From Martinezella lusitana (GTDB taxonomy: Bacteria; Pseudomonadota; Alphaproteobacteria; Rhizobiales; Rhizobiaceae), in NCBI RefSeq assembly GCF_010668395.1, contig NZ_WUEY01000004.1, forward strand, positions 186,001-250,000: a stretch of 64,000 bases of DNA. The letters run 5' to 3'. Positions 53,029 through 62,100 of the stretch are shown here, piece after piece. Every line of letters starts with the position of its first letter. The stretch's first letter is position 1. The position numbers were made by a program, and so were the translations under genes. The notes under the pieces are model-generated. The model was not told where the DNA came from, ran no database searches, and saw only the letters and a program-made list of their open reading frames with translations.

Positions 53029-53446
53029 GGCTCTCACCGCTCATGCCTCGATGCCTCCCGCCCGATATCGAATAATTGTAGATGGCCGCATAGCTGGAGG
53101 AGACCAGCAGCGGCACGGCAATGGTCTTCAGGATCTCCGGCGTGCCGCTGAGCGCATGGATGGCAATCAGAATGGTTGCCGAGCCCAGGCAGGCGATCAG
53201 CGGCGGCGCCCAGAGGACCGTAAAGCCGCTGAATCGCCTCGACAAAGCCTCGACCACAGACTTCAGAAACAGCGTCAGGCAGCCCGAAAGCACGCCTTGC
53301 ACGATGCCTGATATCAGCGGGCGCGGCATCGGATGAAGACGATTGGCGAAAACGGCCCAGCCACCCATCGCCAGGAAAGCAAACAGGACGTGCACGATGC
53401 TGCTGCCGGCAAAAGCCTTGAGCCTGCCGCCGGTCAAACCGACCAC
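53018..53446 (-). CDS. Membrane protein of phospholipid operon
   Basis: A 142-residue protein with about four membrane segments: SSIVHVLFAFLAMGGWAVF, LISGIVQGVLSGCLTLFL, then TVLWAPPLIACLGSATILIA and LVSSSYAAIYNY. I use GTG 53446, which overlaps the cdsA stop by 13 bases; upstream residues in frame are a shadow of cdsA. The family is not recognised. It lies between CdsA and the CDP-alcohol phosphatidyltransferase, so a role in membrane lipid synthesis is likely. Confidence 0.6.
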   Translation of the reverse strand: MVGLTGGRLKAFAGSSIVHVLFAFLAMGGWAVFANRLHPMPRPLISGIVQGVLSGCLTLFLKSVVEALSRRFSGFTVLWAPPLIACLGSATILIAIHALSGTPEILKTIAVPLLVSSSYAAIYNYSISGGRHRGMSGESHDR

Positions 53447-54381
53447 CAGAAGCGCACCAGATGAAAGAAGATCGGCGCGGAAAAGACGACCGAATCCAGC
53501 CGGTCGATCAACCCGCCATGCCCCTCGATGAGATGGCCCCAATCCTTGACGCCGCGATCCCGCTTGATCGCCGACATCACCAGGCCGCCGAAGAAGCCCA
53601 TGATCGTAATGACGAAAGCCAGCAGCCCGGCCTGCAGCGGCGTGAACGGCGTCACCCACCACAGAGCCGCCCCGATCAGCGACGCGCTGACGACGCCGCC
53701 GACAAACCCCTCCACCGTCTTCGATGGCGATAGCCGCGGCGCGATCTTCGTTTTCCCGAAAAGCTTGCCCCAGACATATTGCAGCACATCGCTGAGCTGG
53801 ACGACGATCACCAGGAAGGCGATCAGCAACACGTTGCGGCCCTCATAGCCGGGAATGTGCAGCGTCAGCAGCGCCGGCACATGCGAGGCGCAGAAGACGC
53901 AGATCATCAGCGCCCATTGCACCTCGGCGATACGCACCAGAAACCGCTCGGTATCGCCGCGCAGCACGGCGATGATCGGCATGAAGAGGAAGGCGTAGAC
54001 GGGGATGAAAATCGAGTAGATGCCGTATTGCTCGGCCCAGAGCAGGTAATATTGCACCGGCAGGGCCACGAAGAAGGCGGCGGCAAGCGCCCAGTGATCG
54101 GCCCGCTTCGTGTTGATCAGCGTCACGAACTCGCGGAGCGCCGCAAAGGAGCAGAAGGCAAAGAGCAGGATGACGCCGGCGCGGCCCGCCACGAAGGCGA
54201 TGCCGATCAGCACCACCATCACCCACCAGGCCTTGATGCGCGCATTCAGGTTTTCGATCGCAGCATTCGATCCGTCGGGCGACAGGCGCTTTTCCAGCAC
54301 GTAGCCGATGATGGAGGCGACGATCAGGACGCCGAAAATGCCAAGGACGAGATGGATCAGATCCGCGCTTGCCGCACTCAT
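53434..54381 (-). CDS. cdsA: Phosphatidate cytidylyltransferase
   Basis: A 315-residue integral membrane enzyme making CDP-diacylglycerol from phosphatidic acid and CTP. The signature at the C-terminus is present: SAIKRDRGVKDWGHLIEGHG followed by GLIDRLDSVVF (about residues 274-304). Several hydrophobic helices precede it, with SPSKTVEGFVGG in the loop. The start at ATG 54381 overlaps the acyltransferase stop by four bases (ATGA). It is the second gene of the phospholipid operon. Confidence 0.93.
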   Translation of the reverse strand: MSAASADLIHLVLGIFGVLIVASIIGYVLEKRLSPDGSNAAIENLNARIKAWWVMVVLIGIAFVAGRAGVILLFAFCSFAALREFVTLINTKRADHWALAAAFFVALPVQYYLLWAEQYGIYSIFIPVYAFLFMPIIAVLRGDTERFLVRIAEVQWALMICVFCASHVPALLTLHIPGYEGRNVLLIAFLVIVVQLSDVLQYVWGKLFGKTKIAPRLSPSKTVEGFVGGVVSASLIGAALWWVTPFTPLQAGLLAFVITIMGFFGGLVMSAIKRDRGVKDWGHLIEGHGGLIDRLDSVVFSAPIFFHLVRFWWSV

Positions 54382-55067
54382 GCGCGCTCTCCCGCTCGCT
54401 TGGGCGCAAGCGCCAGCAGGGCCGCTTCCGCCCTCGCCAGGAAATCCGCTTTCTCCTCGGTTGCGCCGATATGCAGCGCCTCGCCGAAGGTGACGGTGCA
54501 GATCAGCGGAATGGGCACGAACTCGCCCTTCGGCATGACGCGATTGAGGTTGTCGATCCAGACCGGAACGAGGTCGATATCCGGGCGGGCCTGGGCAAGA
54601 TGGAAGAGCCCGCTCTTGAAGGGCTGCAGCGGCTCCTCGGTGAGATTGCGGGTGCCTTCCGGAAACAGGATCAGGGAAGAGCCGGCATCGAGCGCCTGCG
54701 TCATCTGCGTGACCGGATCCTCCTTGCGCGCCTCGCGATCCCGCTCGATCAGCACGGCGTTGAAGACATCCCGGCCGATGAAGCTGTTCAGCGGCGATTT
54801 CAGCCAATAGTCGGCGCCGGCCACCGGCCGGACGCGCCGGCGTAGCCGTGGCGGCAGAACGGTCCAGATCAGGATGAAATCGCCATGGCTGGAATGGTTG
54901 GCGAAATAAACGCAACGGCGGGTGCGCATGCCGCTCTCGGGCCAGATCGCCCGAACGGCGGTAATGGCCCGCGCAAACAATACGATCGCCACGGAAACGG
55001 GTTTGGCCAGCCACTCGATCGGCGTACCCATCCCTTCACCGAGAATGTTCTTCCGCAGTGCCTCCAT
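54378..55067 (-). CDS. plsC: 1-acyl-sn-glycerol-3-phosphate acyltransferase
   Basis: A 229-residue PlsC-family acyltransferase. The catalytic H-x4-D motif is seen in YFANHSSHGDFILIW (about residues 54-68) and the substrate motif in LFPEGTRN (about 133-140). A hydrophobic N-terminus anchors it in the inner membrane. It forms phosphatidic acid, the substrate of the next gene. Operon order is plsC, cdsA, membrane protein, CDP-alcohol phosphatidyltransferase. Confidence 0.88.
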   Translation of the reverse strand: MEALRKNILGEGMGTPIEWLAKPVSVAIVLFARAITAVRAIWPESGMRTRRCVYFANHSSHGDFILIWTVLPPRLRRRVRPVAGADYWLKSPLNSFIGRDVFNAVLIERDREARKEDPVTQMTQALDAGSSLILFPEGTRNLTEEPLQPFKSGLFHLAQARPDIDLVPVWIDNLNRVMPKGEFVPIPLICTVTFGEALHIGATEEKADFLARAEAALLALAPKRAGERA

Positions 55068-55238
55068 GACACAAGAGATAGGCGGGTTTGCCCGGCCTCG
55101 ATAGTCGGTAACCCGACCTTATCCACAACCCAAGCAATCATGAAGAAAGCCCGGCGCAACTCATGTCGCGCCGGGCTTCCGGATTGGCTCTTGGGAGGAG
55201 CGAACTGCGTGGCTGCCGCCCTTCGAAAGCGGGCAGGC

Positions 55239-56834
55239 TCAGTCGACGTTGAACACCAAGGGCTTTGCCTGACGAATGGCCTGATGCGCCGTCAGCTTGG
55301 CAAGCACATCGTCGCTGATCGGGCCGTCGACGTAGAGCAATGCGATGGCATCGCCGCCCTGCTTGTCGCGGCCGAGCTGGAAGTTGGCGATGTTGACGCC
55401 GGCAGAGCCGAGCGCCGTACCGATGAAGCCGATCATGCCGGGAACGTCGGTGTTGGCGATGTAGACCATGTGGTTGCCGACATCGGCATCGAGGTTGATG
55501 CCCTTGATCTGGATGAAGCGCGGCTTGCCGTCCGAGAAGACGGTGCCGGCGACCGAGCGCGTCATGCTGTCGGTGGTGACCGTCAGCTTGATGTAGCCGT
55601 CATAGACGCCGGTCTTGTCGCGCTTGACTTCGGCAAGCACGACGCCCTTTTCCTTGATCATGATCGGCGCCGAAACCATGTTGACGTCGGCAACCTGATT
55701 GCGGATCAGGCCGGCGAGCAATGCGCTCGTCAGAGCCTTCGTGTTCATGTTCGCGGTGACGCCGTCGTAAAGGATCTCGATTTCCTTGATCGGATCTTCC
55801 GTGACCTGGCCGACGAAGGCGCCGAGAACATCGGCAAGCTTGATGAACGGCTTCAGGATCGGCGCTTCCTCGGCGGTGATCGAGGGCATGTTGATGGCGT
55901 TCGAAACCGCGCCCTTGACGAGGTAGTCCGCCATCTGCTCGGCGACCTGCAGAGCAACGTTTTCCTGCGCTTCCGTCGTGGAGGCGCCGAGATGCGGCGT
56001 GCAGACGACGTTCGGCAGGCCGAACAGCGGGCTTTCCTTGGCGGGCTCGACCTCGAACACGTCGAAGGCCGCACCGGCGACATGGCCGGACTTGATGGCG
56101 GCGGCGAGAGCTGCCTCATCGACCAGACCGCCACGGGCGCAATTGATGATGCGAACACCTTCCTTCATCTTGGCGAGCGCGGTGGCATCGATGATGTTGC
56201 GGGTCTTGTCGGTCAGCGGCACATGCAGCGTGATGAAGTCGGCGCGGGCGAAAAGCTCGTCGAGCTCAACCTTGGTGACGCCCATTTCCTCGGCGCGCTC
56301 CTTCGACAGGAACGGGTCGTAGGCAAGGACGTGCATCTTCAGGCCGAGGGCGCGGGCAATGACGATGGAGCCGATATTGCCGGCGCCGATGATGCCGAGC
56401 GTCTTGCCGGTGATTTCGACACCCATGAACTTCGACTTTTCCCACTTGCCGGCCTGCGTCGAGGCGTCGGCAGCCGGAAGCTGGCGGGCAACGGCGAACA
56501 TCAGCGCGATGGCGTGCTCGGCCGTGGTGATCGAGTTGCCGAACGGCGTATTCATGACGATGATACCGCGGCGCGAGGCGGCCGGAATATCGACATTGTC
56601 GACGCCGATACCGGCGCGGCCGACGACCTTGAGGTTCTTGGCCGCTTCGATGATCTTTTCCGTCACCTTGGTGGCGGAGCGGATGGCAAGGCCATCGTAT
56701 CTGCCGATGATTTCGAACAGCTTGTCCTTGTCCTTGCCAAGCTGCGGCTGGAAATCGACTTCGACGCCGCGATCGCGAAAGATCTGGACGGCGGTTTCCG
56801 ACAGTTCGTCGGATACGAGAACGCGAGGTGCCAT
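55239..56834 (-). CDS. serA: D-3-phosphoglycerate dehydrogenase
   Basis: A 531-residue enzyme that starts serine synthesis by oxidising 3-phosphoglycerate. The N-terminal catalytic/Rossmann part has AGIGVDNVDIPAASRRGI (about residues 74-91) and GIIGAGNIGSIVIARAL (about 144-160). The catalytic arginine is in NCARGGLVDEAAL, and the glutamate and histidine are in FDVFEVEPA and CTPHLGASTTEAQE. The C-terminal 200 residues are the intervening and ACT domains with RxxxD-like serine control. Start 56834 has AGGAGG upstream. Confidence 0.95.
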   Translation of the reverse strand: MAPRVLVSDELSETAVQIFRDRGVEVDFQPQLGKDKDKLFEIIGRYDGLAIRSATKVTEKIIEAAKNLKVVGRAGIGVDNVDIPAASRRGIIVMNTPFGNSITTAEHAIALMFAVARQLPAADASTQAGKWEKSKFMGVEITGKTLGIIGAGNIGSIVIARALGLKMHVLAYDPFLSKERAEEMGVTKVELDELFARADFITLHVPLTDKTRNIIDATALAKMKEGVRIINCARGGLVDEAALAAAIKSGHVAGAAFDVFEVEPAKESPLFGLPNVVCTPHLGASTTEAQENVALQVAEQMADYLVKGAVSNAINMPSITAEEAPILKPFIKLADVLGAFVGQVTEDPIKEIEILYDGVTANMNTKALTSALLAGLIRNQVADVNMVSAPIMIKEKGVVLAEVKRDKTGVYDGYIKLTVTTDSMTRSVAGTVFSDGKPRFIQIKGINLDADVGNHMVYIANTDVPGMIGFIGTALGSAGVNIANFQLGRDKQGGDAIALLYVDGPISDDVLAKLTAHQAIRQAKPLVFNVD

Positions 56835-56864
56835 TGAGGCCTCCTGAAAAAGGTCAGCTGAGAC

Positions 56865-56930
56865 GAGCAATCCCGGGAAAGGTGCGAAGCGGCTTTCCGT
56901 CTGGAATTGCGTGAAAATAAAGACGTTCGG
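56865..56930 (+). repeat. Short dispersed palindromic repeat, copy 2
   Basis: Begins GAGCAATCCCGGGAAA and continues GGCTTTCCGTCTGGAATTGCG, matching the element at 11986-12056 base for base over most of its length and in the same orientation. It lies in the short gap between serC and serA, so the RNA of the serC-serA operon includes the hairpin. Confidence 0.75.
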
Positions 56931-56976
56931 AATGCTGGGCTCCGCCTTCGGGGCGGAGCCGTGAACGCTCAAAGCC

Positions 56977-58155
56977 TCAGGCAGCAGCCTGGGAGAGCGT
57001 CGCCTTCTGCGTTTCGAAAGCCCAGGCGAGCCAGGGCATCAGCTTCTGCATGTCGGAAGCTTCGATCGTCGCACCAGCCCATATGCGCAGGCCCGACGGT
57101 GCGTCGCGGTAGTGGCCGACGTCGAAAGCAACGGCTTCCTTTTCCAGGAGTGCCACCAGGCCCTTGGCGAAGTTCGCCTGGCCATCGGAATCGAGAGCAA
57201 CGACATCCTTGTCGACGATCTTCAGGCAGACGGAGGTATTGGATTCCGTCTCGGCCTTGACGGCGAGATTGGCGATCCAGTCATTGGCGGCAACGAAGTC
57301 GTGGATGACCTTGGCGTTGGCGTCGGCACGGCCGATCAGCGCCTTCAGGCCGCCGAGATCCTTGGCCCAGAGAAGCGCATCGATATAATCTTCGACGCAG
57401 AGCATCGACGGCGTGTTGATCGTCTCGCCGGTAAAGATACCTTCGATCAGCTTGCCGCCGCTCGTCATGCGGAAGATCTTCGGCAACGGCCAGGCCGGCT
57501 GATAGGTCGTCAGGCGCTCGACGGCGCGCGGCGACAGGATGATGATGCCATGCGCGCCCTCGCCGCCCAGAACCTTCTGCCAGGAGAAGGTAACGACGTC
57601 GAGCTTGGCAAAGTCGAGGTTCTGAGCGAAGGCGGCCGAGGTGGCGTCGCAGATCGTCAGGCCCTTGCGGTCGGCCGGAATGAAATCGGCGTTCGGAACG
57701 CGGACGCCGGACGTGGTGCCGTTCCAGGTGAAGACCACGTCACGATCGAAATCGATCGTGGAAAGATCGGGCAGCTCGCCGTAGCCGGCTTCGAGCTTGC
57801 GAACGTCCTTGAGCTTCAGCTGCTTGACGACGTCTGTCACCCAGCCGGCGCCGAAGCTTTCCCAGGCGACCATATCGACGCCGCGTTCGCCGAGCAGCGA
57901 CCACAACGCCATTTCGACGGCGCCGGTGTCAGAAGCCGGAACGATGCCGATGCGGTAGTCCGCCGGTACTTCCAGAATTTCGCGGGTAAGATCAATGGCC
58001 TGCTTGAGCTTGGCTTTGCCGACCTTCGCGCGGTGCGAACGGCCAAGAGCCGCGTCGGAAAGAGCGTCGAGCGTCCAACCGGGGCGCTTCGAGCAGGGGC
58101 CAGAAGAGAAATGGGTATTGTTCGGACGGATGTCCGGCTTGGCGAGCTTAGTCAT
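56977..58155 (-). CDS. serC: Phosphoserine aminotransferase
   Basis: A 392-residue PLP enzyme of the alphaproteobacterial type, making phosphoserine from 3-phosphohydroxypyruvate and glutamate. The N-terminal part begins [16 protein letters not shown], the PLP pocket includes [20 protein letters not shown] and the Schiff-base lysine is in [13 protein letters not shown] (about residue 200). Serine synthesis from here continues with serA 142 bases downstream. Start 58155 has GAGAGGATAGC upstream, which is part of the leader hairpin. Confidence 0.95.
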   Translation of the reverse strand: MTKLAKPDIRPNNTHFSSGPCSKRPGWTLDALSDAALGRSHRAKVGKAKLKQAIDLTREILEVPADYRIGIVPASDTGAVEMALWSLLGERGVDMVAWESFGAGWVTDVVKQLKLKDVRKLEAGYGELPDLSTIDFDRDVVFTWNGTTSGVRVPNADFIPADRKGLTICDATSAAFAQNLDFAKLDVVTFSWQKVLGGEGAHGIIILSPRAVERLTTYQPAWPLPKIFRMTSGGKLIEGIFTGETINTPSMLCVEDYIDALLWAKDLGGLKALIGRADANAKVIHDFVAANDWIANLAVKAETESNTSVCLKIVDKDVVALDSDGQANFAKGLVALLEKEAVAFDVGHYRDAPSGLRIWAGATIEASDMQKLMPWLAWAFETQKATLSQAAA

Positions 58156-58200
58156 AATGCTATCCTCTCAGATAGAAAGCCCTTCGTTGGGGAAGGGTGT
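58156..58200 (-). ncRNA. serC leader RNA motif
   Basis: The leader just before serC folds, on the minus strand, into two hairpins. The first has CCCTTC/GAAGGG arms (58180-58197, loop of 6). The second, CTATC/GATAG (58160-58175, loop TGAGAG), ends four bases before the start codon and contains the ribosome binding site GAGAGGA in its loop and stem. This matches the serC motif described in alphaproteobacteria upstream of serC-serA. The ligand, if any, is not known; translation control by pairing of the ribosome binding site is likely. Confidence 0.65.
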
Positions 58201-58420
58201 CCCGCCGCCGGATATATTGAAAGCCACTCGCAAGCGCAATAGTAAAAATTACGGATGGCGTTCCATCACGAAGTCGTGCAAGAAATTTGACGGTACGCAA
58301 GTTACGCGCAATGAAATTAAGCCAAATTTAGTCTCCCAAAAGCTGGTTTTTGTGCAACCGCACAATCATATAAAGTTGGACGCTCGCTGGTCGCGCCGAC
58401 GAAAATAACAAGTGTGCTCG

Positions 58421-59206
58421 ATGTCCTTAACTGCACTCGCCGAAAGCCCGTTCACCCCTGCGCAGGCCTTGCCTGTCTATCTGATCAATATCGATAGAGC
58501 GACGGAAAGGCTCGCGGAAATCCGGCGGCAGGGCGAGGAGTTCGGCTTTCGATTCGAACGCATCCACGGCCTCGACGGCACCCTCGTTCCGCGCGACCAA
58601 TGGATCGACGTCGATCACGAGCGCTTTCAGCGCAGACATGGCCGAACCATCCTGCCCGGTGAATATGGTTGCTACCGCAGCCACCTCATGGCGCTGCGCC
58701 GGTTTCTGGCGAGCGGCGACGAGATGGCCGTGATTATCGAGGACGATGTCGCGCTGGATGCCGATTTCCTCGCAAGAGCCATGGCCGCAAAGGAAGCCGC
58801 GCCCACGGCCGACCTCGTCAAGCTCGTCAATCACCGCTGGGGCGGCTTCCGCGCCGTGAGCCGCAGCAGCAGGGGAGATATCGTCGGCCGCAGCCTGTTC
58901 GGCCCGCAGGGCTCGACGGCCTGCTATCTCGTCACCCGCAGCGGCGCCGGAAAGATCGTGCAATCGCTGGCGGTCATGTCGCTGCCATGGGACGTGGCCG
59001 TGGAACGGGGCTGGGACATGCGGGTGTCCATCTTCAGCACGCGCACGAATATCGCCGGTTTCAGCCGGCTGCAGAAAAACACCATGATCGGCTGGCGCCG
59101 CGACTATCGCGCCGCCAAATCCTCTCCCTGGCGGCGCATACCGGCGCATCTCTTCCGGACTTTGGATTTCTTCCGCCGCCTCGCCTACGTCGTAACGACG
59201 CCGTAG
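58421..59206 (+). CDS. Glycosyltransferase family 25 protein
   Basis: A 261-residue LPS-type glycosyltransferase of GT25. It begins PVYLINIDRATERLAEI (about residues 20-36), has the loop GEYGCYRSHLMALRRF (about 80-95) and the acidic motif AVIIEDDVALDADFL (about 105-119), which would bind the nucleotide-sugar and metal. It acts on lipopolysaccharide core or surface glycan. ATG 58421 is used; GTG 58412 is possible. It stands alone between serC (divergent) and an outer-membrane protein gene (convergent). Confidence 0.85.
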   Translation: MSLTALAESPFTPAQALPVYLINIDRATERLAEIRRQGEEFGFRFERIHGLDGTLVPRDQWIDVDHERFQRRHGRTILPGEYGCYRSHLMALRRFLASGDEMAVIIEDDVALDADFLARAMAAKEAAPTADLVKLVNHRWGGFRAVSRSSRGDIVGRSLFGPQGSTACYLVTRSGAGKIVQSLAVMSLPWDVAVERGWDMRVSIFSTRTNIAGFSRLQKNTMIGWRRDYRAAKSSPWRRIPAHLFRTLDFFRRLAYVVTTP

Positions 59207-59215
59207 GCGTTGGAA

Positions 59216-60046
59216 CTACCAGGTCGTGATCCGGAGGCCGATCCGGATTTCGTGACGCGAGAGCGCGCCGTCGCGTCCCATGGTGCCGCCGGCACCCGCA
59301 GCCGAATCGGCGGCGGAGTAGCCGAACATGTCATCGCCCGCCGTGTGGGAGAAACGATAGCCAAGATCGACCTTGACGTTCGGCGCGACCTCGTAGGCCA
59401 CGCCGGCCATCAGGGCATAGGTCATGCGCCAGTCGCTCTCGCCCGGATAGCGCGTGCTGACCGACGTTGCGCCGGCGCAGCCCGAGATGCCATCCACGCA
59501 GGAACCGGTGGCATTGACGCTGCTCCAGGAGACGCGCGTCGCGCCGAGGCCGGCACCGACATAAGGCGTGAAGCCGGCAAGCGTGCCGAGATCGACATAG
59601 CCGTTGACCATCAGGCTACCGGCCCTGAAGGAGGAATGCGCCTTCGTGGAGCAACCGGTTCCGCCCGCTCCGCCGGAACAAGACGAATCGCTTGAGATGC
59701 GGCCGTTGAAGTCGCCGCTGAAAAAGTCGCCGGTGACATCGGCGCGAAACAGATCGTTGAACTGGTAGCCGACGCCCAGGCCGCCGGAAAAGTCGCCGCC
59801 GAAGCGGTCGGAATCGAAGTGACCGGAGCTGTAGTCGCCGCCGGCGGGATCATAGGCGCGGAATGTCGTATCGTTGCGGCTGGCATTGACGGCATATCCG
59901 ACATCACCGCGCACATACCACCCCTTCGCATCCTTGACGCTGACTTCGGGCATCTTGATTTCCGGAGGAGCATCGCCCGCCAAGGCAACACCCGCCGATG
60001 CGCCTGCCATCGCTGCGGCCAGCGCCAAAGCGTCAAAACGGATCAT
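59216..60046 (-). CDS. Outer-membrane beta-barrel protein, Omp25/Omp31 type
   Basis: A 276-residue protein with a signal peptide of about 23 residues ending ALAGDA, then YVRGDVGYAVNASR as first barrel strand. Repeated amphipathic strands alternate with glycine/serine-rich loops, and it ends HEIRIGLRITTW with a C-terminal aromatic residue. This is the pattern of small porin-like or Omp25/31 surface proteins of Rhizobiales. It is convergent with the GT25 gene, 9 bases away. Confidence 0.82.
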   Translation of the reverse strand: MIRFDALALAAAMAGASAGVALAGDAPPEIKMPEVSVKDAKGWYVRGDVGYAVNASRNDTTFRAYDPAGGDYSSGHFDSDRFGGDFSGGLGVGYQFNDLFRADVTGDFFSGDFNGRISSDSSCSGGAGGTGCSTKAHSSFRAGSLMVNGYVDLGTLAGFTPYVGAGLGATRVSWSSVNATGSCVDGISGCAGATSVSTRYPGESDWRMTYALMAGVAYEVAPNVKVDLGYRFSHTAGDDMFGYSAADSAAGAGGTMGRDGALSRHEIRIGLRITTW

Positions 60047-60236
60047 TACCCCTCGCCTTCCATCCTCGGGCGAACGCCCGCGCGTCGAACCGGCTGGCCT
60101 GCCCCTACCGTACGAGACGTCTCAAAGGAGCGCTCTCTGCTGAAAGCCGCCATTCTCATTTCATTAACCATAGGGAATTCATGGTTAATGAAGCTTTAAA
60201 GCTGCGAGTAATTGCTTAACGGGAGGGATAAAAAAT

Positions 60237-60268
60237 AAAAGCCGCCCGGAGGAAACCGGGCGGCTTTT
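60237..60268. terminator. Strong terminator of the second outer-membrane gene
   Basis: AAAAGCCGCCCGG, AGGAAA, CCGGGCGGCTTTT: perfect 13-bp arms counting the A/T ends. It is read on the minus strand 22 bases after the stop of the gene at 60291-61139, giving a stem followed by a T-run. It also works in the other direction. Confidence 0.88.
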
Positions 60269-60290
60269 CAATGGCTTGTTCGAGATGCGC

Positions 60291-61139
60291 TTACTTGTAG
60301 ACCGGCTGGACCGGGATATCGGCCGGCGGCATGTAGCTTGCGGTCTGGCAGCCGCCGAACGTATAGCGAGCACCGATGCGGGCTTCGTGCAGGTTCAGGC
60401 CCTTGTCATAGCCGGGGCCGCCATTCTCGGCATAGCCGAACATGTCGCCGCCCTCGACGTGACGATAGCGATAGCCGACGTCAGCCTTGAGATTGCAAGT
60501 CAGGTCGATGGACGTACCGGCCATCAGCGCATAGGTGAAGCGCCAGCTGCCGCGGCCATTGTGCGAAACCGTGCCATCGCACGAGTCCGGATTGGCGTCC
60601 GAGCAGGAGGTATTCTTCAGCTTGTCCCATTTGACGTAGGTGCCACCGAGACCGCCACCGACATAAGGCGTGAAGATGCCGTAGGTGCCGAGATCGACAT
60701 AGGCGTTGGCCAGCAAGCTGTAGGCCGTCAGGGACGTAAGGTCACGCGAGGTCGCCGCAGTTGGGGTAAAGCCCGGGCCGCAGGCGCCGCAATCGCCCTT
60801 CGTCGAGCCCTTGAAATCGGACTTGAAGAGATAGTCGAACGTCAAGTCCGTGCGCAGGTAGTTGTTGATCTGATAACCGACACCACCGCCGAGCGTGACG
60901 TTGTCGTCAAGCGTTGCGCGGTCGAAATCGACCAGGCTCGAGTTGGAGCCCTGGAAGTAGTTGGCACCGCGCAGGTTCGTGAAGGTGTAGCCGACATCGC
61001 CGCGCAGATACCAGCCGCTGGACTGGGCGACAGCCACCTCCGGCGTCGGCTGTGCTGGCTCCGGTGTATAAAGGTCGGCGGAAAAGGCCGACGTGCCGAC
61101 AAGCAAGGTGGCGAGTGCCCCGATCAGGGATTTCATCAT
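60291..61139 (-). CDS. Outer-membrane beta-barrel protein, Omp25/Omp31 type
   Basis: A 282-residue protein with signal peptide ending around TSAFSADLY, then SSGWYLRGDVGYTFTNL as the first strand. Barrel strands repeat, and the C-terminus includes EARIGARYTFGG and a proline-rich tail. It is a paralogue of the gene at 59216-60046; both share GWY-x-RGDVGY and the FTPYVGAGLG-like strand (FTPYVGGGLGGTYV). Start 61139 (or 61136) has GGAG upstream. It ends at a strong terminator. Confidence 0.85.
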   Translation of the reverse strand: MMKSLIGALATLLVGTSAFSADLYTPEPAQPTPEVAVAQSSGWYLRGDVGYTFTNLRGANYFQGSNSSLVDFDRATLDDNVTLGGGVGYQINNYLRTDLTFDYLFKSDFKGSTKGDCGACGPGFTPTAATSRDLTSLTAYSLLANAYVDLGTYGIFTPYVGGGLGGTYVKWDKLKNTSCSDANPDSCDGTVSHNGRGSWRFTYALMAGTSIDLTCNLKADVGYRYRHVEGGDMFGYAENGGPGYDKGLNLHEARIGARYTFGGCQTASYMPPADIPVQPVYK

Positions 61140-61459
61140 GGCTTTGGCTCCAAATTTCTTGCCTGTGGCACAGCAGATGCTTGCCAATGGAAAAGACATG
61201 GCAGCGATAATGCTGAAAAGGAGTTAAAACCTGATTAACTACGAATATTTACCCTGTTTATTCAGAGGCTATACTTCGTTTTGAATATTAGGCATCCGTG
61301 ATTTTATAATAAAGAGAACAGGATGCGGTCGTTCGCCTCTCTCCCGTCCTTCCAGAGACACGGCCCGCAGGTGTCACCGACGATCGGATATCTAAACCAA
61401 TTGGCAAGATTCGCGCCTTTAGAGTGCCGTGGTCGGGAAGCCAACGCAGGAGGAACTCT
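61140..61459. promoter_or_regulatory. Divergent promoter region
   Basis: 320 bases between the minus-strand outer-membrane gene and the SH3 protein gene. The part 61210-61330 is AT-rich (runs such as TTGAATATTAGG and TTTATAATAAAG) and probably holds the promoters. There is no coding frame of note and I could not pick unique -10 and -35 boxes. Confidence 0.35.
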
Positions 61460-62014
61460 TTGACTTGCCATCGAAGAATGTGGGCCTGCCTGGCGCTTGT
61501 CGGTATGGTCCTGAACTCCGCCGTTCCGGCCGGCGCGATGCCGATAAAGCCCGTCGCGGCGACGGTGTGGAACAAGGGTCGCGAAACGGGGCTGCCGATC
61601 CCGCGCTACGTCTCGCTCAGGGCACAGAAGGCACGCATGCGCGTAGGGCCATCGACGATCTATGCCACAAAATGGATCTATATGAAGCCCGGCCTTCCCT
61701 TGGAGATCATCGACGAATACGGCCATTGGCGGCAGGTCCGCGACGATACCGGAGTGACCGGCTGGATGCACAGCGCCCTGCTCTCCGGGGTCCGCACGGC
61801 CGTCATCGCACCCTGGCTGACGAAGAATGCCATGCTGCGCGCCGATGCCAATCCGGCTGCAAGGGCGATCGTGGAACTGCAGCCACGCGTGCTTGTTTCA
61901 CTGCAGTCCTGCACGGGAACATGGTGCCGCGTTTCGGTAAGGGAGCATTCGGCGCGAGGCTATGTCAGGCAGGACAAGCTCTGGGGCGCCTATCCCGGAG
62001 AAATGTTCCAGTAA
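61460..62014 (+). CDS. SH3-domain periplasmic protein, TTG start
   Basis: A 184-residue protein. I start it at TTG 61460 because AGGAGG lies 6 bases before it and the translated start MTCHRRMWACLALVGMVLN is a good signal peptide. Two bacterial SH3-like repeats follow: RVGPSTIYATKWIYMKPGL with EIIDEYGHWRQVRDDTGVTG, and LRADANPAARAIVELQPRVL. This is the SH3b/DUF1058 type, a periplasmic cell-wall-linked fold. An upstream ATG at 61424 has no ribosome binding site. Confidence 0.75.
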   Translation: MTCHRRMWACLALVGMVLNSAVPAGAMPIKPVAATVWNKGRETGLPIPRYVSLRAQKARMRVGPSTIYATKWIYMKPGLPLEIIDEYGHWRQVRDDTGVTGWMHSALLSGVRTAVIAPWLTKNAMLRADANPAARAIVELQPRVLVSLQSCTGTWCRVSVREHSARGYVRQDKLWGAYPGEMFQ

Positions 62015-62100
62015 GCCGAACGCATCGGAGCAATCTGAAACGATATGGCCGCCTTGATAAGGCGGCCATGAAACAAAACTGTCAGCCAATCCTCGGCCGT

